Shown one piece after another: positions 1-13,290 of a stretch of DNA of 64,000 nucleotides (positions are counted from its first letter, which is position 1; every line of letters starts with the position of its first letter). Source of the DNA: Glandiceps talaboti (taxonomy: Eukaryota > Hemichordata > Enteropneusta > Spengelidae). The stretch spans positions 11,876,461 to 11,940,460 of the forward strand of contig NC_135561.1 of assembly GCF_964340395.1 (NCBI RefSeq). Reading direction: 5' to 3'. The position numbers and the translations under genes were made by a program. The notes beneath the pieces are model-generated. The model searched no databases, had not been told where the DNA came from, and worked only from the letters and a program-made list of their open reading frames with translations.

Positions 1-10
1 CTGTTCTTAC

Positions 11-46
11 ATATGCTGGCCTGATGAGAGCTGGTCAGGGTGAGAA
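11..46 (-). CDS. Possible 36-base next exon of the MYND gene
   Basis: On the minus strand an acceptor (CACGTGACAG) and a donor (GTAAGA) bracket 36 bases that accept the phase-1 end of exon 11 and stay open (VLTLTSSHQASI), ending again in phase 1. It is very short and has no independent support. If it is real, the gene continues past the left edge. Confidence 0.3.
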
Positions 47-701
47 CTGTCACGTGTAAGAATTTTTTCAAAATCTACACAGTTGAGTCTGTTAGCAGCA
101 TCTGTTTTACTGTACATACCACACTTACACCATTACCAGTTGTGACAATTTAGGAAACTACTATTCTAGTCACTGACTGTATTATACATTTTCAATTTTT
201 TGGTATGGGTTTTGACATTATATGAGATCATATCTTTATCAAAGTGGAGTCATAATAGTTGAATTGTTTGAGAGAACGGCTTGCAATCTGCAAGTTACTG
301 GGTTGCTGCTGTTTTGTTTCTGAATGACTTGGGCAAGCTTTGAACCACTACTGTGCTTCAGTATACCTAGCTGTATAATTTGGGACTTTATAGGATAGAG
401 GTATCATATGTGATTACACTGTTACAGAGGCAATGGATTGTATGCTCCTTAGAGAGTTGAGGAAGTATAAAGAGCTGTTGTGCTGTTATAGTACTCAGTG
501 CAAGGGGTTATAAGCTCATTGAAATAATAAAAAAAAAAAATTAAAAAAAAAAAAAAAAAAAAGCTCATTGAAAACATTGATTTAAAAACTACTGCTGTTA
601 TCATTATTATTATCTTGGAACACCATAAAGAGATAATTTACAGAAAAGTCTTATGCCATATTTGAAGTTCCAGGGAATATTAATAACACTCAATGTCTTA
701 C

Positions 702-3557
702 CTTCACTTGCTGAACTTTCATCATCATCAGTATCAGTTGATGAGCTACTTGTATCAGTGCTTGTACTACTACTACTTCTATTACTACTACTATTACTAC
801 TACTACTACTAGTAGTAGTAGTAGTAGTACTACTACTACTACTACTACTAGAGGTTGGTGACTTGTCACTTGTGTTGTCATTGGAAACCATGTCATCTGA
901 AGAGTGCATAGAACTGATATCAGACTCACTGTTTTCTGATGATGATGTAGTTTGAATGTCTTCATCATTTTTCACCGAGACGATGGCGTTGATTGTTTTT
1001 TCTTCGAGTGTAGCTGATTCATTGTTCTCCGATGGTGTAGAGAACACAACTTCATCCTTTTTCACAGATATGATGGCATCGTTATTTGTTTCTTCGATTG
1101 TATCAGATTTATTCTCTGATGGTGTAGAGACTTCATATTCATCTTTTTTCACAGATATAATGGCACTAATTGTCTCTTCTTGAAGAGTGTCATTACCTAC
1201 TGAAATATCACTTCTATCATGTGAGGAGTCTCCCTTCACTGTAAAAGAATCATTGAGATTCACCTCACCATTTGGCTGTCCTGATGTCTCTGGACTATCA
1301 CCCTTCACTGTCAACAAATCAACCTCATCGTCTGGTAGATCTGATATATCTGTACCCATCTCAGCTTTGGCATCTTCAAGTCCGTCATACATGTTATCAT
1401 TGTCACTATCTCCATCCACGTCCCCGATTTCCTCCACACCACTCTCTATAAACTCTGCCTCACTTTCAGTGGTTTCCGTGAGAGATCCCAAAGCAAGGTA
1501 AAAGTCGTCATCAGACTGATCATTGGATTCAGCATTTCTAAAGACATCTATGTCATATTCCGAGTCTTCTGTATCATCATCAAAATTGTAGGATATATCT
1601 AAAGACCACTCTGATGATGGTTCATCTTCATCATCTTCATCTCCATCACCATAGAGATGATGGAGACCCTGGAGGCGATCTTCATCACCTACAAACTTCT
1701 CATCTCCATCACCATGTAGATACAGATGATGGAACCCCTGAAGGTGATCCTCGTCATCTTTACATTTCTCATCTCCATTGCCATAGAGATGGTGGAGACC
1801 CTGAAGGTGCTCTTCATCACCTACAAACTTCTCACCTTGCCTATGATGAATACTCTGTGGGTGATGGTCATCATCCACAAACTTCTCATCTATATCATAA
1901 TGTGGATGGTTTTCTATGCAGTCTAGTTCTTCACCATATTCACCAAGACTGCCTTCTAAGTTTGACTCCTGCATTTCTTCATCTATATTTGGTAGACAGA
2001 CTCTATCTACAGGTGACTGTTTATCACTGATATCACTGTCCTCATAACTTAAGTTGTTCCCCTCACTGTCATATTTATAGACATAGTTCAGAGATGATGA
2101 ACTACTGCTCATTGTGTCGTTAGACGTTTGAGATTGCGCGAGAGGATATTTCTTGAACCGTTCCAGGTCTGAAAGGTTAACACTCTCAAAACTTCTCTCG
2201 TAAGATGAATCAGAGACAAAGCTAACTTCTTCATCACACTGTGCACAAACCAAATCATTTCGCATTCCAGATGAATTCAGGATTGATGGAAGATTATCAT
2301 CTGGTGAAGTGTATATTATTTCAGATGAATGGTCACCATCTTCACTCTCTATGCTGTTCTCTCTATCACAAGACTCCTTGCTGGTCTGAGCATGGACCTG
2401 TTGATCATCACCAGCCATAGACAGGCTTTGTACAAGTTCTATCAATTTCTCTAATGAGTCATCTAATTCAGCATCACTTCCATACGCTGCAAAGTTGCAT
2501 GATCTTGGTTCATCATTGTCATCGCTAAGACATTTGTGATCATGACGATGTAACCCCTGCACTGATTCTTCACCTTGACAATGATTTGCAGACAGCCTGC
2601 CATCACTGAGATTTGCGACTTCATCAATAATCTCAAACAGACAGGAAAAATCCCTTTCTTTTGCATCTTCCTTTGTTTCAATCAAAACATTGTCACGAAC
2701 TTGATCACCTTTCTCAGGATCTATTTCAGGGTTAGTCATTGAATCTTCTCTAGCCTGTTTCTCCATTTCTTCTTTATACTCTTCTCTCTTCCTTATATCA
2801 AAGATTATGTCTTCCTCCTCATCATCATCATCATCATCATCATCACCATTATCACTGCATGCAGTGTGATTAAAGCTTGATGCACTCTGTGAAATAGACA
2901 GTATGGCACTACCACGGTTTGCTTCTATGGACCACTCTCCTTGTGCACTGCTGTCTTCTAGAATACTTGAAGACTCTGAAGTCAAGAAACTTGTCAAGCT
3001 GGACTCTGACTGTGTAACATTTTCATCTGAAATACTGATACTGTCAGTCTCAGACTCTTCAGCTGATTCAGGAATAGGGGATAGGTTCTTAATCTCTGTG
3101 TGGATATCCAATTTTTTGTTGGCATCTGCCACTAACCTGTTTTGCTGGTTCAAATTGATGCTACTAGGTTCTGGTTTGTTGATTTCTATCACATGCTCAC
3201 CAAACAGTGAAGGATAGGCTTTGATACTCTTACTTGATGTTTTGGGATGGTTTGATTGGAAAGATTGAGAGTTAGACACTTCAGTAACAGCTGGTGAATT
3301 GTTAGAAACACTATCAACTGATTCTGTTCTCGCATCTTCTTTAGTATCCTCTGCACATGTTGGTTCGTGGGATGACAGTTCTTTGTTGCCTTCTTTGTTT
3401 GGTTTACTTTCCGTATAGTAGCCAGCATCAGTTTGGTCAGTTTGATCACTCTTCACAGTAGAATTGGATGACTGATTTGATGGAGTCACTGGTGGAGTTT
3501 GCCTGCTTGTAATATCTCTCAGTGGAGACCTGCAATCATTGGATGGTGATTTCATTT
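702..3557 (-). CDS. Giant exon 11 of the MYND gene: disordered acidic/Ser-rich tail with coding repeats
   Basis: A single open exon of 2856 bases follows acceptor TTTCAACAG and ends at donor GTAAGA. It starts EMKSPSNDCRSPLRD. The product is dominated by Ser, Asp, Glu and Asn. It has an eight-residue Asp run followed by EEED (about 2820-2845). A four-unit His-containing repeat (LQGLHHLY core) lies at about 1640-1895. A three-unit repeat (SVKKDE...STPSEN core) lies at about 940-1190. A long Ser/Thr run encoded by pure trinucleotide arrays lies at about 719-855. The expected behaviour is intrinsically disordered and heavily phosphorylatable; no folded domain is visible. Antisense and other-frame ORFs across this exon are shadows of the simple-sequence codons. 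Confidence 0.75.
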
Positions 3558-5819
3558 CTGTTGAAAGAACATATAAAAACGTGTAATGAAAGAATTTATA
3601 CAATTAAACACTTTTACCATCCCCTAAATTTTTCTTTAAGCCATATTATATTAAAAGTGACCTTGTCACTATGAAACAAAGATAGCTAAGGTCGAAATCC
3701 ATATGCCACGATTATTTTCCGACTGTTTTTTACTACATGTATATTGGTAATAATATTGTACCTGTGTAAACTGAAAAATTGGGTATGATGGCAACTTTAC
3801 ATGACTTGTATTTCCAACACTGCAACAATATGATCTAGGCATGTGTTGTTATTGACCAAGGTATAAATCCTGTATTTTCTGTTCAAATGGGTACCACTTG
3901 GTTTGTCCACCAAAAGTTTACGTACCTTGATGTTTGTAGCTAGTTTTATCAGTCTCTTGTCCGACATTCTCATCTACATCATCACTAAATCTTTTCACCT
4001 TCTCGCGTCTGTTTTCATTATTTCCGTCCTTACTACAATCCTTGCTTGGTCTAGGTGTTCCTACACCAATTCTCAATGCTTTGCATCGCTGCTTATGGCC
4101 ACCTTTCTTCCAGTCTATTTTCTGACAAGCAGTGCTGCAGTAACACACCAAGTGACAACCAGAACACACTTTGAATTCCTGTACCTGTCAAGTGTATGTT
4201 AAAGGAAAATAAAAAGTGAAATATATATTAGGAGAAATATTGTTTTTCATGTAATTGTCACAGCTATAGAACAATGAATAATAAATGTAGTGGAGACCAG
4301 TGACCAGTGACACCTTCTATAGTGAAAGGGAGTTGAAAGCAAACAATATTACTGCACTCAGTGTACAGGAGTAATCCTTCACATAACCATGTCCTACCAG
4401 GTACCCATTTATACAGCCATGGAAATATACAATCCTTGCTGCTATTGAGTGCATAGGCTTGATCCTTCACATAACAATCATGTCCTACCAGGTATCCATA
4501 TACATCCTTGCTTCTATTAAGTGTACAGGATAAATCCTTAATATAATAATCACATCCTATCAAGTACCCATTTACATTGTATACAGCTGTGTAACTATAC
4601 ACTCCATTCAGTGTACAAGATTGCTCCTTTACACACCAATCACATACTACCAGGTACCCATTTGTACAGCTGTGTAGAATGTGATATAATATTCCTGTTT
4701 ACCAGAAGTAGAGATTTTACCACTTAGGCCCCCATCATGAAAATAATAACCATTCAATTTCTCGGTCAGCACTATGACTGCTTCTGCTCCATGCACATTA
4801 CTATAGGTGCCACGGACATGATAATAAGTTGACTTTCCTGTTCTATTTTGATACTCTGTCATAATTCAAACTACTATCAGACAGGTATTGAGAATCGTGG
4901 TTCAATTTTTCCAGAAGGACAGGCTTTAGCTACAGGGGTTTTAAGAAACAATTACTAGCAGTGGTAAATATAGAACCTACAAAACACAGGCCGAGTGTAA
5001 AAAAGGTATGATTGAAGTACTCACTTTGGTCTCAACTTTCTGACACTTGCAGTTAGAACAATGTCTTTTCACCTTGTCTCTCAAAGTTGATACAGAAGGG
5101 AGTGATAAACCAGAGTTTTTGACATCACTCAGAAAAGCCTGGTCATACAATCCACTATGGAGGTCAGCAACAGCATTCATTACTCCTGTGTTGGTTCTGA
5201 AAATAAAATACAAGAATAATAGTTAAATCTGATTACTACAAAGGATATGTGTTCATACATATATTTGACTTAAGTGGTATGTTCATAGTTTAAATTAACA
5301 GTGTGAACATTATACATTTCTCACCTTCCAAAAGTTGATTCAGGTCCATATGAATCCCACAGAAATAGTAACTGTTGTTCAAACTTGGTATCTGATGCCA
5401 AAGAAGCCTTCTTTTCAGCACTGCAAACGATATATGGAATAAACTTTTGTAGATTGTTATAATCATACAAGTTTGCTAGATTTTTTAGTTGTGGATGCAT
5501 GTACCTCTGTATAATGTCTAGTACTCAAAGAAACTTTGCACAAATCAAAATACTGATAGTAATTAAGAGGAGGGGGAGGGGGAGGGGAGGGGCAATCTTC
5601 TTTTATCATTCTTCCAACTGTACAACACTTATTTGGATGCAATGCCATAAATGATCAAAATTGGATGAAAAGTGTGGATTAAACTTTTGCCATATTAATA
5701 GGTATGTGTGCTCCTTTTACTTTTGGGGGTATTTGGAGGAGTCTGTGTGTGTTGGAGGTAATTCAAGTCTTTGCAGATCTAAACATTAATATTTCTTTCT
5801 TTCTTTCTCTCTCTCTCAA

Positions 5820-5866
<47 letters not shown>

Positions 5867-8800
5867 GTCTGTCTGTCTATCTGCCTGCTTGCTTGCCTGC
5901 CTGCCTGTCAGTCTGTCTGTCTGTCTGCCTTCCTCTCTGCCTATCTCATTGGTTGTGTGTCTCTCTGTCTGCCAGCATACTGCCTCCATTTTACTACATT
6001 CTAAATAATATTGATGTCTTCCTAATGTGACATATTTTACCTTATTTTTGTAATGTGAACTAAAATAATGAGAGAAAATACCAATCCACCAGTGGCAAAT
6101 CCCAAGGCATCATAGTGCCTCTCTGAAGGGTCATCTGTACTACCTACAGGTGGGAGTAGTAAAGATATTCTTATTACACTGTGTATGTTCATCATGTAAG
6201 CACTATAATTAATACATGTACTGGATAGAAACAAATCATTCGTCCTTCTGTAGTTTCCACGCTAGTGGACTGAAAGGCGAGTAATTTGTTAAATATACAT
6301 ACATGTATCTGTTTCTAATTACAAGTGGAAGAAGAGAACTTGAAATGACTGTATTAGTCATGATCTTGTATGTATGTACTTGGTACTTTTGAGTTTTGAA
6401 AAGAAAAACAAGTAATGCAAATGTACATATCTGATGTATTTTAAGAGATTAGTGTGAATCTTTTTCCTTTTTTTTAAACAAGTGGACTATCCAGAGGGTA
6501 AGCAAAGTATTGACACTGCAAAGAATGATACTGTCAACATGTGTAGGCATGAATGGATTACACTGGACATGTTCATTGCTATCATCACCACAAGTGATAC
6601 TGAATGTCTGATTATACCACATTCTAACTAACCTTTGTACCCTGCATTTACAGTTTTTGGATCAGTCCTATTATGATATGTATTGGCATAAACCATTTGG
6701 CAAAGAAATGGGGTACATTAGGTATACCCCTTTTGATGAAATTGTCAATTGTAATTTAAAAGACAATTTCACTATTCATGGTTGGTAACTACAACATTAG
6801 ACACAGGAGAATACACTTCTGTGATTTGAAATTTGAAATTTACAGATTGGAAATGCAACTTTGAATACATGGTTTCCAAATGAAGTTGTGAGGTAAGAAC
6901 AATATCAATAACTCTGAACTTTGCACTGGTAGGGTTATCTGACCTTGAAATGAGCCCACATTACAGTGTTTTGGATGACTTGTACCTGACACAGTATAAA
7001 ACCAACTCAAAGGAAAGACTTGTATGTCAGCTGTACTTCCAGACTATGATACCCAAAACCAAGTCATCAAATGGATCTCCATGTTTCCTTACCTTCTAAA
7101 GGATGGTCGACTTGCCAGAGACGTACACATCCACGTGTGTAAGCAAATAGTCTGTTTCTGTCAAGGAAGACCAAATCAAGTTATTTTGATGCTATTTGGC
7201 CAAGAATTGTACAAAAAAGAATTGAGCCTGGTACTGACTTCAAAACAAATACACATAGAAAAATCAGTTTTATTGCATATTTTGTAGGGTATTCAAAATT
7301 TCACACCAACCCTACAAACATTTAGAATCATACAGGATTACATTTGATAGGCTGAATTTTAATTTGGCACTTTGCCCTGAGAAAATTAATTTCCCATTCA
7401 AATTTTCTCCTGTACTTTATTTCATGGCAGTTTAGTTTCCCCAGACAAAGATGCAGGTACCTATGGTACTAGTGTTGTCAATACTTTCATTGTTATGGTG
7501 TTTGCTGTTGCTGTCTTATGTCTACTGCTGTTGTTGTTAATATTTTTGACATTGTTACTGTTAGTGGTATTCTTACTACCAGAGAAGGCTATGACATTCT
7601 ACATATAGAACTATGCAAAACGGCATTTTAACACAGAAATATAAGCACACATACCCGGAAAGGCAATGATATTGTACACATAGAACTACACAAAACAGCT
7701 TTTTAACACTGAAAAATATAAGTGCACATACCAGAGAAGGCTACGTCGTTGTACACATACAACTACGCAAAACAGCTTTTTCAACACAGAAACATACCTA
7801 CATGTAATATTAGTATGTACTTAAGCAATAAACCACCCCCTGAAGATGGTATACCAAGAGGTTTTGACCAGTGAATGAAATATATGCACAAGTGATAGCG
7901 AGTGCATATATTGAGTTCTCTGGTCAAAACCGAGTAGTATACCATTCTCAGGGGTGGTTTATCGCTATTATATTATATCAGTATATTGAAAATATCGGAA
8001 ACAAGATAAGACGCAACATTTTCTGGTTTCATTTGCGCCCCATTCCTACACGGACTACAACGTTCGTAGACGAACAATTGGACGCGTGCCAACTGTGCAT
8101 TATCGCTCATTTTAGATGCGCTAGTTCGATGTCTAGACCAATCAGATCTCTCGATTTGCGCCATCAATATACTGGTATAATATAATAGTATATATACAAT
8201 ACCATAGTCTTCTATAGTATTACTAGAGAAGGCTATGATGTTGAACATGTAAGTCTTAGAACTACTGAAAACATATTGAAAGACAGAAACATCACATAAA
8301 ACTGTTTGTACAAATCCAGTGTCAGTGAATATTTATATAGGCTGAGTATCGAAAGTAAACAGAACTTGTGAGCATTGCTAGACATAAATTAGTCTGTAAG
8401 ATAATATTGTGTCTGGGTGCCCTAACACATCAGCCAACCAGAGGCTGATTATGGCCAAACGACACAATCTATCCACAGCCTGAGCATGAATTAAATACAG
8501 AGAAAAAAAGGTCATTGGTGGGTTTGAATTATTGCATGAAAAGTACTGACAATTGGAGAAATAACACTGAATTTAATGCAAAACGTTATGTCCACTAAAT
8601 TTAAAGATGTCATGGAAAATTTCCATTATATAGAAAAAAGCTGGAATTTCAGGATTGACACTCAAACTTATGAAACTGTGTGGAAAAAGATATTATGGAT
8701 TATGAGAATAACATCCATCTATCCTTACCTGAACTGTTTCAAAATAAGTTGATTTTTATTTTTTTTGTTTATTAATATTTGTTTTTATCATAGCAAAAAC

Positions 8801-11800
8801 ATTGACTATTACCTAATTTCATTGGTCCAATTTGCATACTGTCCATCTTGTAATAGCATAGTAATAGACTGTAGAGTGATGGTTTCAAGTTTACAATAGT
8901 CTTTGCTTCTTTCTTCTGCCAGTTCACTGTTTGTAAGGACTGTCAATATGGCATCAATATAATCACATTTCATCAGTAAACTTAGCTCTTTTTTCAATCT
9001 GGCAATGGAAAAAAAATGTTATAGTTAGTATCGAGCAAAATTAAAGTAAAAATGGCTGACAGGAATATAATAAAAACTTGGTAAGATGAAATGTCCATGA
9101 TCAAAAAATAGATATTAACAGTTGGTATTTTAGGATTGACATTCACGCTTCTGAAGTTGGAAAGATATTATGAACCGTTAGAATGGACTGCTGGAATGTT
9201 AATACTAACATTGATATAACAATGTAACCCTGTGTTATGAACTCTAATAAACCTGATACATCAACCTTTATCAACTTTTTATGACCAATTTCATTTTTAC
9301 CTTTAGAAGTGTTTAAAATTACTAGCCATATTATTTTTATGACCCACTGGAAGTGTCAAACCATGAGAGAGTGTGCCTTACTAACAATTCTCGGTACCTG
9401 AAATAGAATACTAGTATTACTGCTTACTAGGCGCATCTTTAAAATAACAAACATTCAATTTCTTGGTCGACACCAAAACTTCTGCTCCATGCACTTGGTG
9501 AGAATCAAGAAGTCAAGCCTGTTCTATTTATACCTTCTAGCATGAGGTAAAATGCTATTGCAGGTACCGAGAATTGATGTATGTAAACCCATTCACGATC
9601 AAAAAAAGGTACATTAAACACTTTATAGGGCATTTCTGTATCATAATTAATAATCTTATGTAAAGAAATTTAAATTTAAGACCTTTGATAAAACAATGAT
9701 TAAACCCAAGGATTTATTCATTCAGCTATTGGAATAAATTCCACTTTTCATATTTGGATCAATTGTATCAGGCTTCAGGACAACATAAGTAGGTTTGCTT
9801 TGTTGTGATAAAACTTAATAAAGATATCTTTACTAGACAACTGTACTGCTTATTTGATTGCAGTACTGTCAAATTTTGAATCAGAGTGACTTATAAGTCT
9901 GAAAGGGCTGGATGAAAATGCTTCTTTTTGTGTATTCCTATTGTAAAATGTCACAAGTCACTATAATAAACTACTACTACTATGTTTAGAAATACAAATA
10001 TTATTAGGGAAAAAAATTGCATAAAATATAACTTATAAAATAACTCAAAAACATACAATTTAGTGTATCAAACACCAAACAAAAAAAGACAATTTCAAGG
10101 TAATGTATTTGTTGAAGCACTATCGGTACATTAAATATGACTCAAATTTCTTTTCAAATGTTATCAAGTTACAATCCACAGTAAAGGTGTGTCTTTACTT
10201 GAATAATATAATCAAAACGAGTGGTGTGATATGTTTCAAACAAATAGTGAGTCAATAGGCCATTGCAGAGTGCAAACAGGAACTTAAGAATACAGCGCCC
10301 TCGCTCAAATTGGGGGTATCATCACCTCATAGTACCATTTCTTAAGAGCTTTGGCCCTTGTTATTCTGGAGAAGTGTAAATCAAGGATTTTTTTTTGCAT
10401 TGTTCAGAGATCGAGGAAAGCAGCACTGCTCTATGATTAACTGAGTAACCTATACCATGTATACCTCCAAGGTACACACAGACAGGAAGTAGAGTGCCAC
10501 CATGTGACAATTTTGGAAAGGTTTATTGTGTGAAACTATACATACTTTAGACAAAGAATAGCAACAACTATTCTGCCAACACAACTGGCTGCTGGAACTT
10601 TTTCACTTTTCAGATCACCATTTCTGATCAGTTCAACAGCTTCCTTTAGAAACCAAGTTTCTTCTCGTAGTATATGTCTTGCTATTTTTTCAACATTGAG
10701 AACATTGGTCAGGGTATCTAGACACTTCTGTCTAACCATTGGTAACACTGGATTCTGCAAAACAAAATTCAATAGAAATCATATTTTGGAGAGTGTAACA
10801 TTATCAAAAAAGTAAAGATTTCATGCCAGGTTGTTTTGTCATTAAAGCTGTTGTTGTTTATTAACGTGTCCTACATTAAGTTATATTATTTATAAAATTA
10901 TAAGTACAGTTGAGTTCTCAGTAGAGTATACAAAGGAAGACCCACATCCAACAATCTGGTTTATAAGACATAAGGCATACAAAATTAAATAAACAAATAA
11001 ATATTTGTCATACATCTCAGCGGTGGATGGTGTGTTACCTACGATAGGAAGTATGTTGTGATAATCTTACCCTGTACATGCTGAATATGACGGGCAGAGC
11101 TCCAGATTCAATAACATTCCATGCTACAGAATAGAGTGCTTCCCTCATACTGCTACTTTCCATACCTACACACAAATACAAAGATAATGGTATTATAAAC
11201 ATAATAGCATAAAGCGCAGTTAGATGATCCCTTGGTGTTGGGTCAATCTGTAATATCAATGTCAAAGTAAGCAATCATGTGTGTGCATGTGTAGGGGGGG
11301 TATGTGGGTGTGTGTGTGTGTGTATGCATGTATCAGTGTATGTATGTATGTATCAGTGTATGTATGTATGTATATATGTATGTATGTATCATACATACAT
11401 ACATATATACATACATACATACACTGATACATACATACATACACTGATACATGCATACATGCATACATGCATACATACTATGTATGTATGTATGTATGTA
11501 TGTATGTATGTATGTACGTACGTACGTACGTACGTACGTTCGTACGTACGTATGTATGTATGTATGTATGTATGTACGTACGTACGTACATACGTACGTA
11601 TGTGTGTGTATGTATATATGTATGTATGTATGTACGTACGTACGTACGTACGTACGTACGTGTGTATGTATGTATGTATGTATGTATGTATGTATGTATG
11701 TATGTACGTACGTACATACGTACGTACGTATGTATGTATGTGTATGTATATATGTATGTATGTACGTACATACGTACGTATGTACGTACGTATGTACAAC

Positions 11801-13240
11801 GTACGCCTAGTATGTTCATAACATGTATTATGTAGAGTGTGGTTTCGTCTAAAAGTCATAAGTCACGTGATACAAATTTTGACATGAAAGAGAGTAAGCT
11901 TGTATCGCACAACAATAATAAGAAAGATGCAAGTATATCATAAACTCCATGGAAGTATTATTAAACTTTTAAGAAGCTAGAATAAATAATTCATAGATGA
12001 CATAAAAGATACGGCAGAATGTCAGTTACCTAGTTTCCTGAAGCCTGCCGTTCTTATATCTCTGTGTACATGGTGTAACTGGATATCTCTAAATGTGACT
12101 TGGTTGATATCATTATTGTACAAAGCAAACATGACTTGACTCAGGTTAAATAGAGCTTCAAGCTGCATAAGAGCTGCAAATATACGAATAAATGATACAC
12201 AATATGCAATATTCAAGTTACCAATTTTGCTGTAATTTTCCAAAAAAAAAGGTCACAATTTTGAAGTCTTGCAAGAAATAATGAATGCGGAAAATGACAT
12301 CATCTTAAATAGACAAAATAAAACTGTTCTTCCAATCTGTAATGGCTGTTCATCTGATGAGAAGATACCAATAATACAGAGAACATATGGAAAACAATGG
12401 AAAACATAACTACCTGAACTAGACACTCATATACGAAAAAAATATATATAAAATATCAAATAAAAAATCTACCTGTTCTAAAATTGAGCGTAATTGGAAC
12501 CACACATTTTTTTAGGCCCTAACTTATCAAGGGATATTAATTTTACCTCGAGTGGAGAGACAATAACCACCATTGTCACTGTTAACATCTCTGGGCATTT
12601 CTGAGGTTTTCCATACTGCTGATTTTCCTGTTGCATCCTAGTAGAAGATAAAATTAATTAGAATCATGGATCAGCTTGTCTGCTGCACCCCATCTATGGA
12701 CAACATTGCTGTTAGCAAATTAATGCAACAAAAAGTAACACAGTCACCTTCAAATTAACTTAAAGAACTCAATTCTGAGAGCATATATTCTAACTGTATA
12801 ACACCTCTAAACTCTACATCGTACGTAGTGGAAAATGACATTTTATACTGATTTAAATATCCTTAGACCCCTTGGTCATGGTAAAAGAAGTATTTATTAT
12901 TATTTTCATATCATTTATTCAAAGAATCTTACCTTTGCCAGTAGTACCTCTATTAGAAGATCTGTGTTGAAATGATCCAGATGTGGAAATGCACACCAAC
13001 CACATGTTGTGTATATGATTTGATCATGTACATCTACATACTGTACTGCAGTAGACATGGTATTGTGACTTGATGAAACTTGAAAATTTAATATAATTTC
13101 AGATGGAAGAAAGCATTAGAGAGACCACTTCTACAAGAAATAAGACAATATGACTATTTATGGTTTTTTAGATGTGAAAACCATTTTGAACCAAACTCAG
13201 TGTTGCATTAGATATTATTATACATCATACATGTAGTAAG

Positions 13241-13290
<50 letters not shown>

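Noticed and set aside
1614-2030. Plus-strand HHLH-rich ORF
   Set aside because: It is antisense to the repeat-bearing giant exon of the MYND gene, which is supported by a continuous spliced frame on the minus strand.
6085-6164. Possible extra MYND-gene exon (STDDPSERHYDALGFATGG)
   Set aside because: Exon 7 joins exon 8 directly in frame. This stretch could be inserted in phase only with a weak GTATTT donor, so it is at most an alternative exon.
11262-11859. Long open frames on both strands reading CMYV/HTYI
   Set aside because: They are a TATG/TACG tetranucleotide array, which lacks stops in several frames. The same applies to frames at 20537-21088, 30802-31614, 34900-35327, 46261-46806 and 53952-54158.
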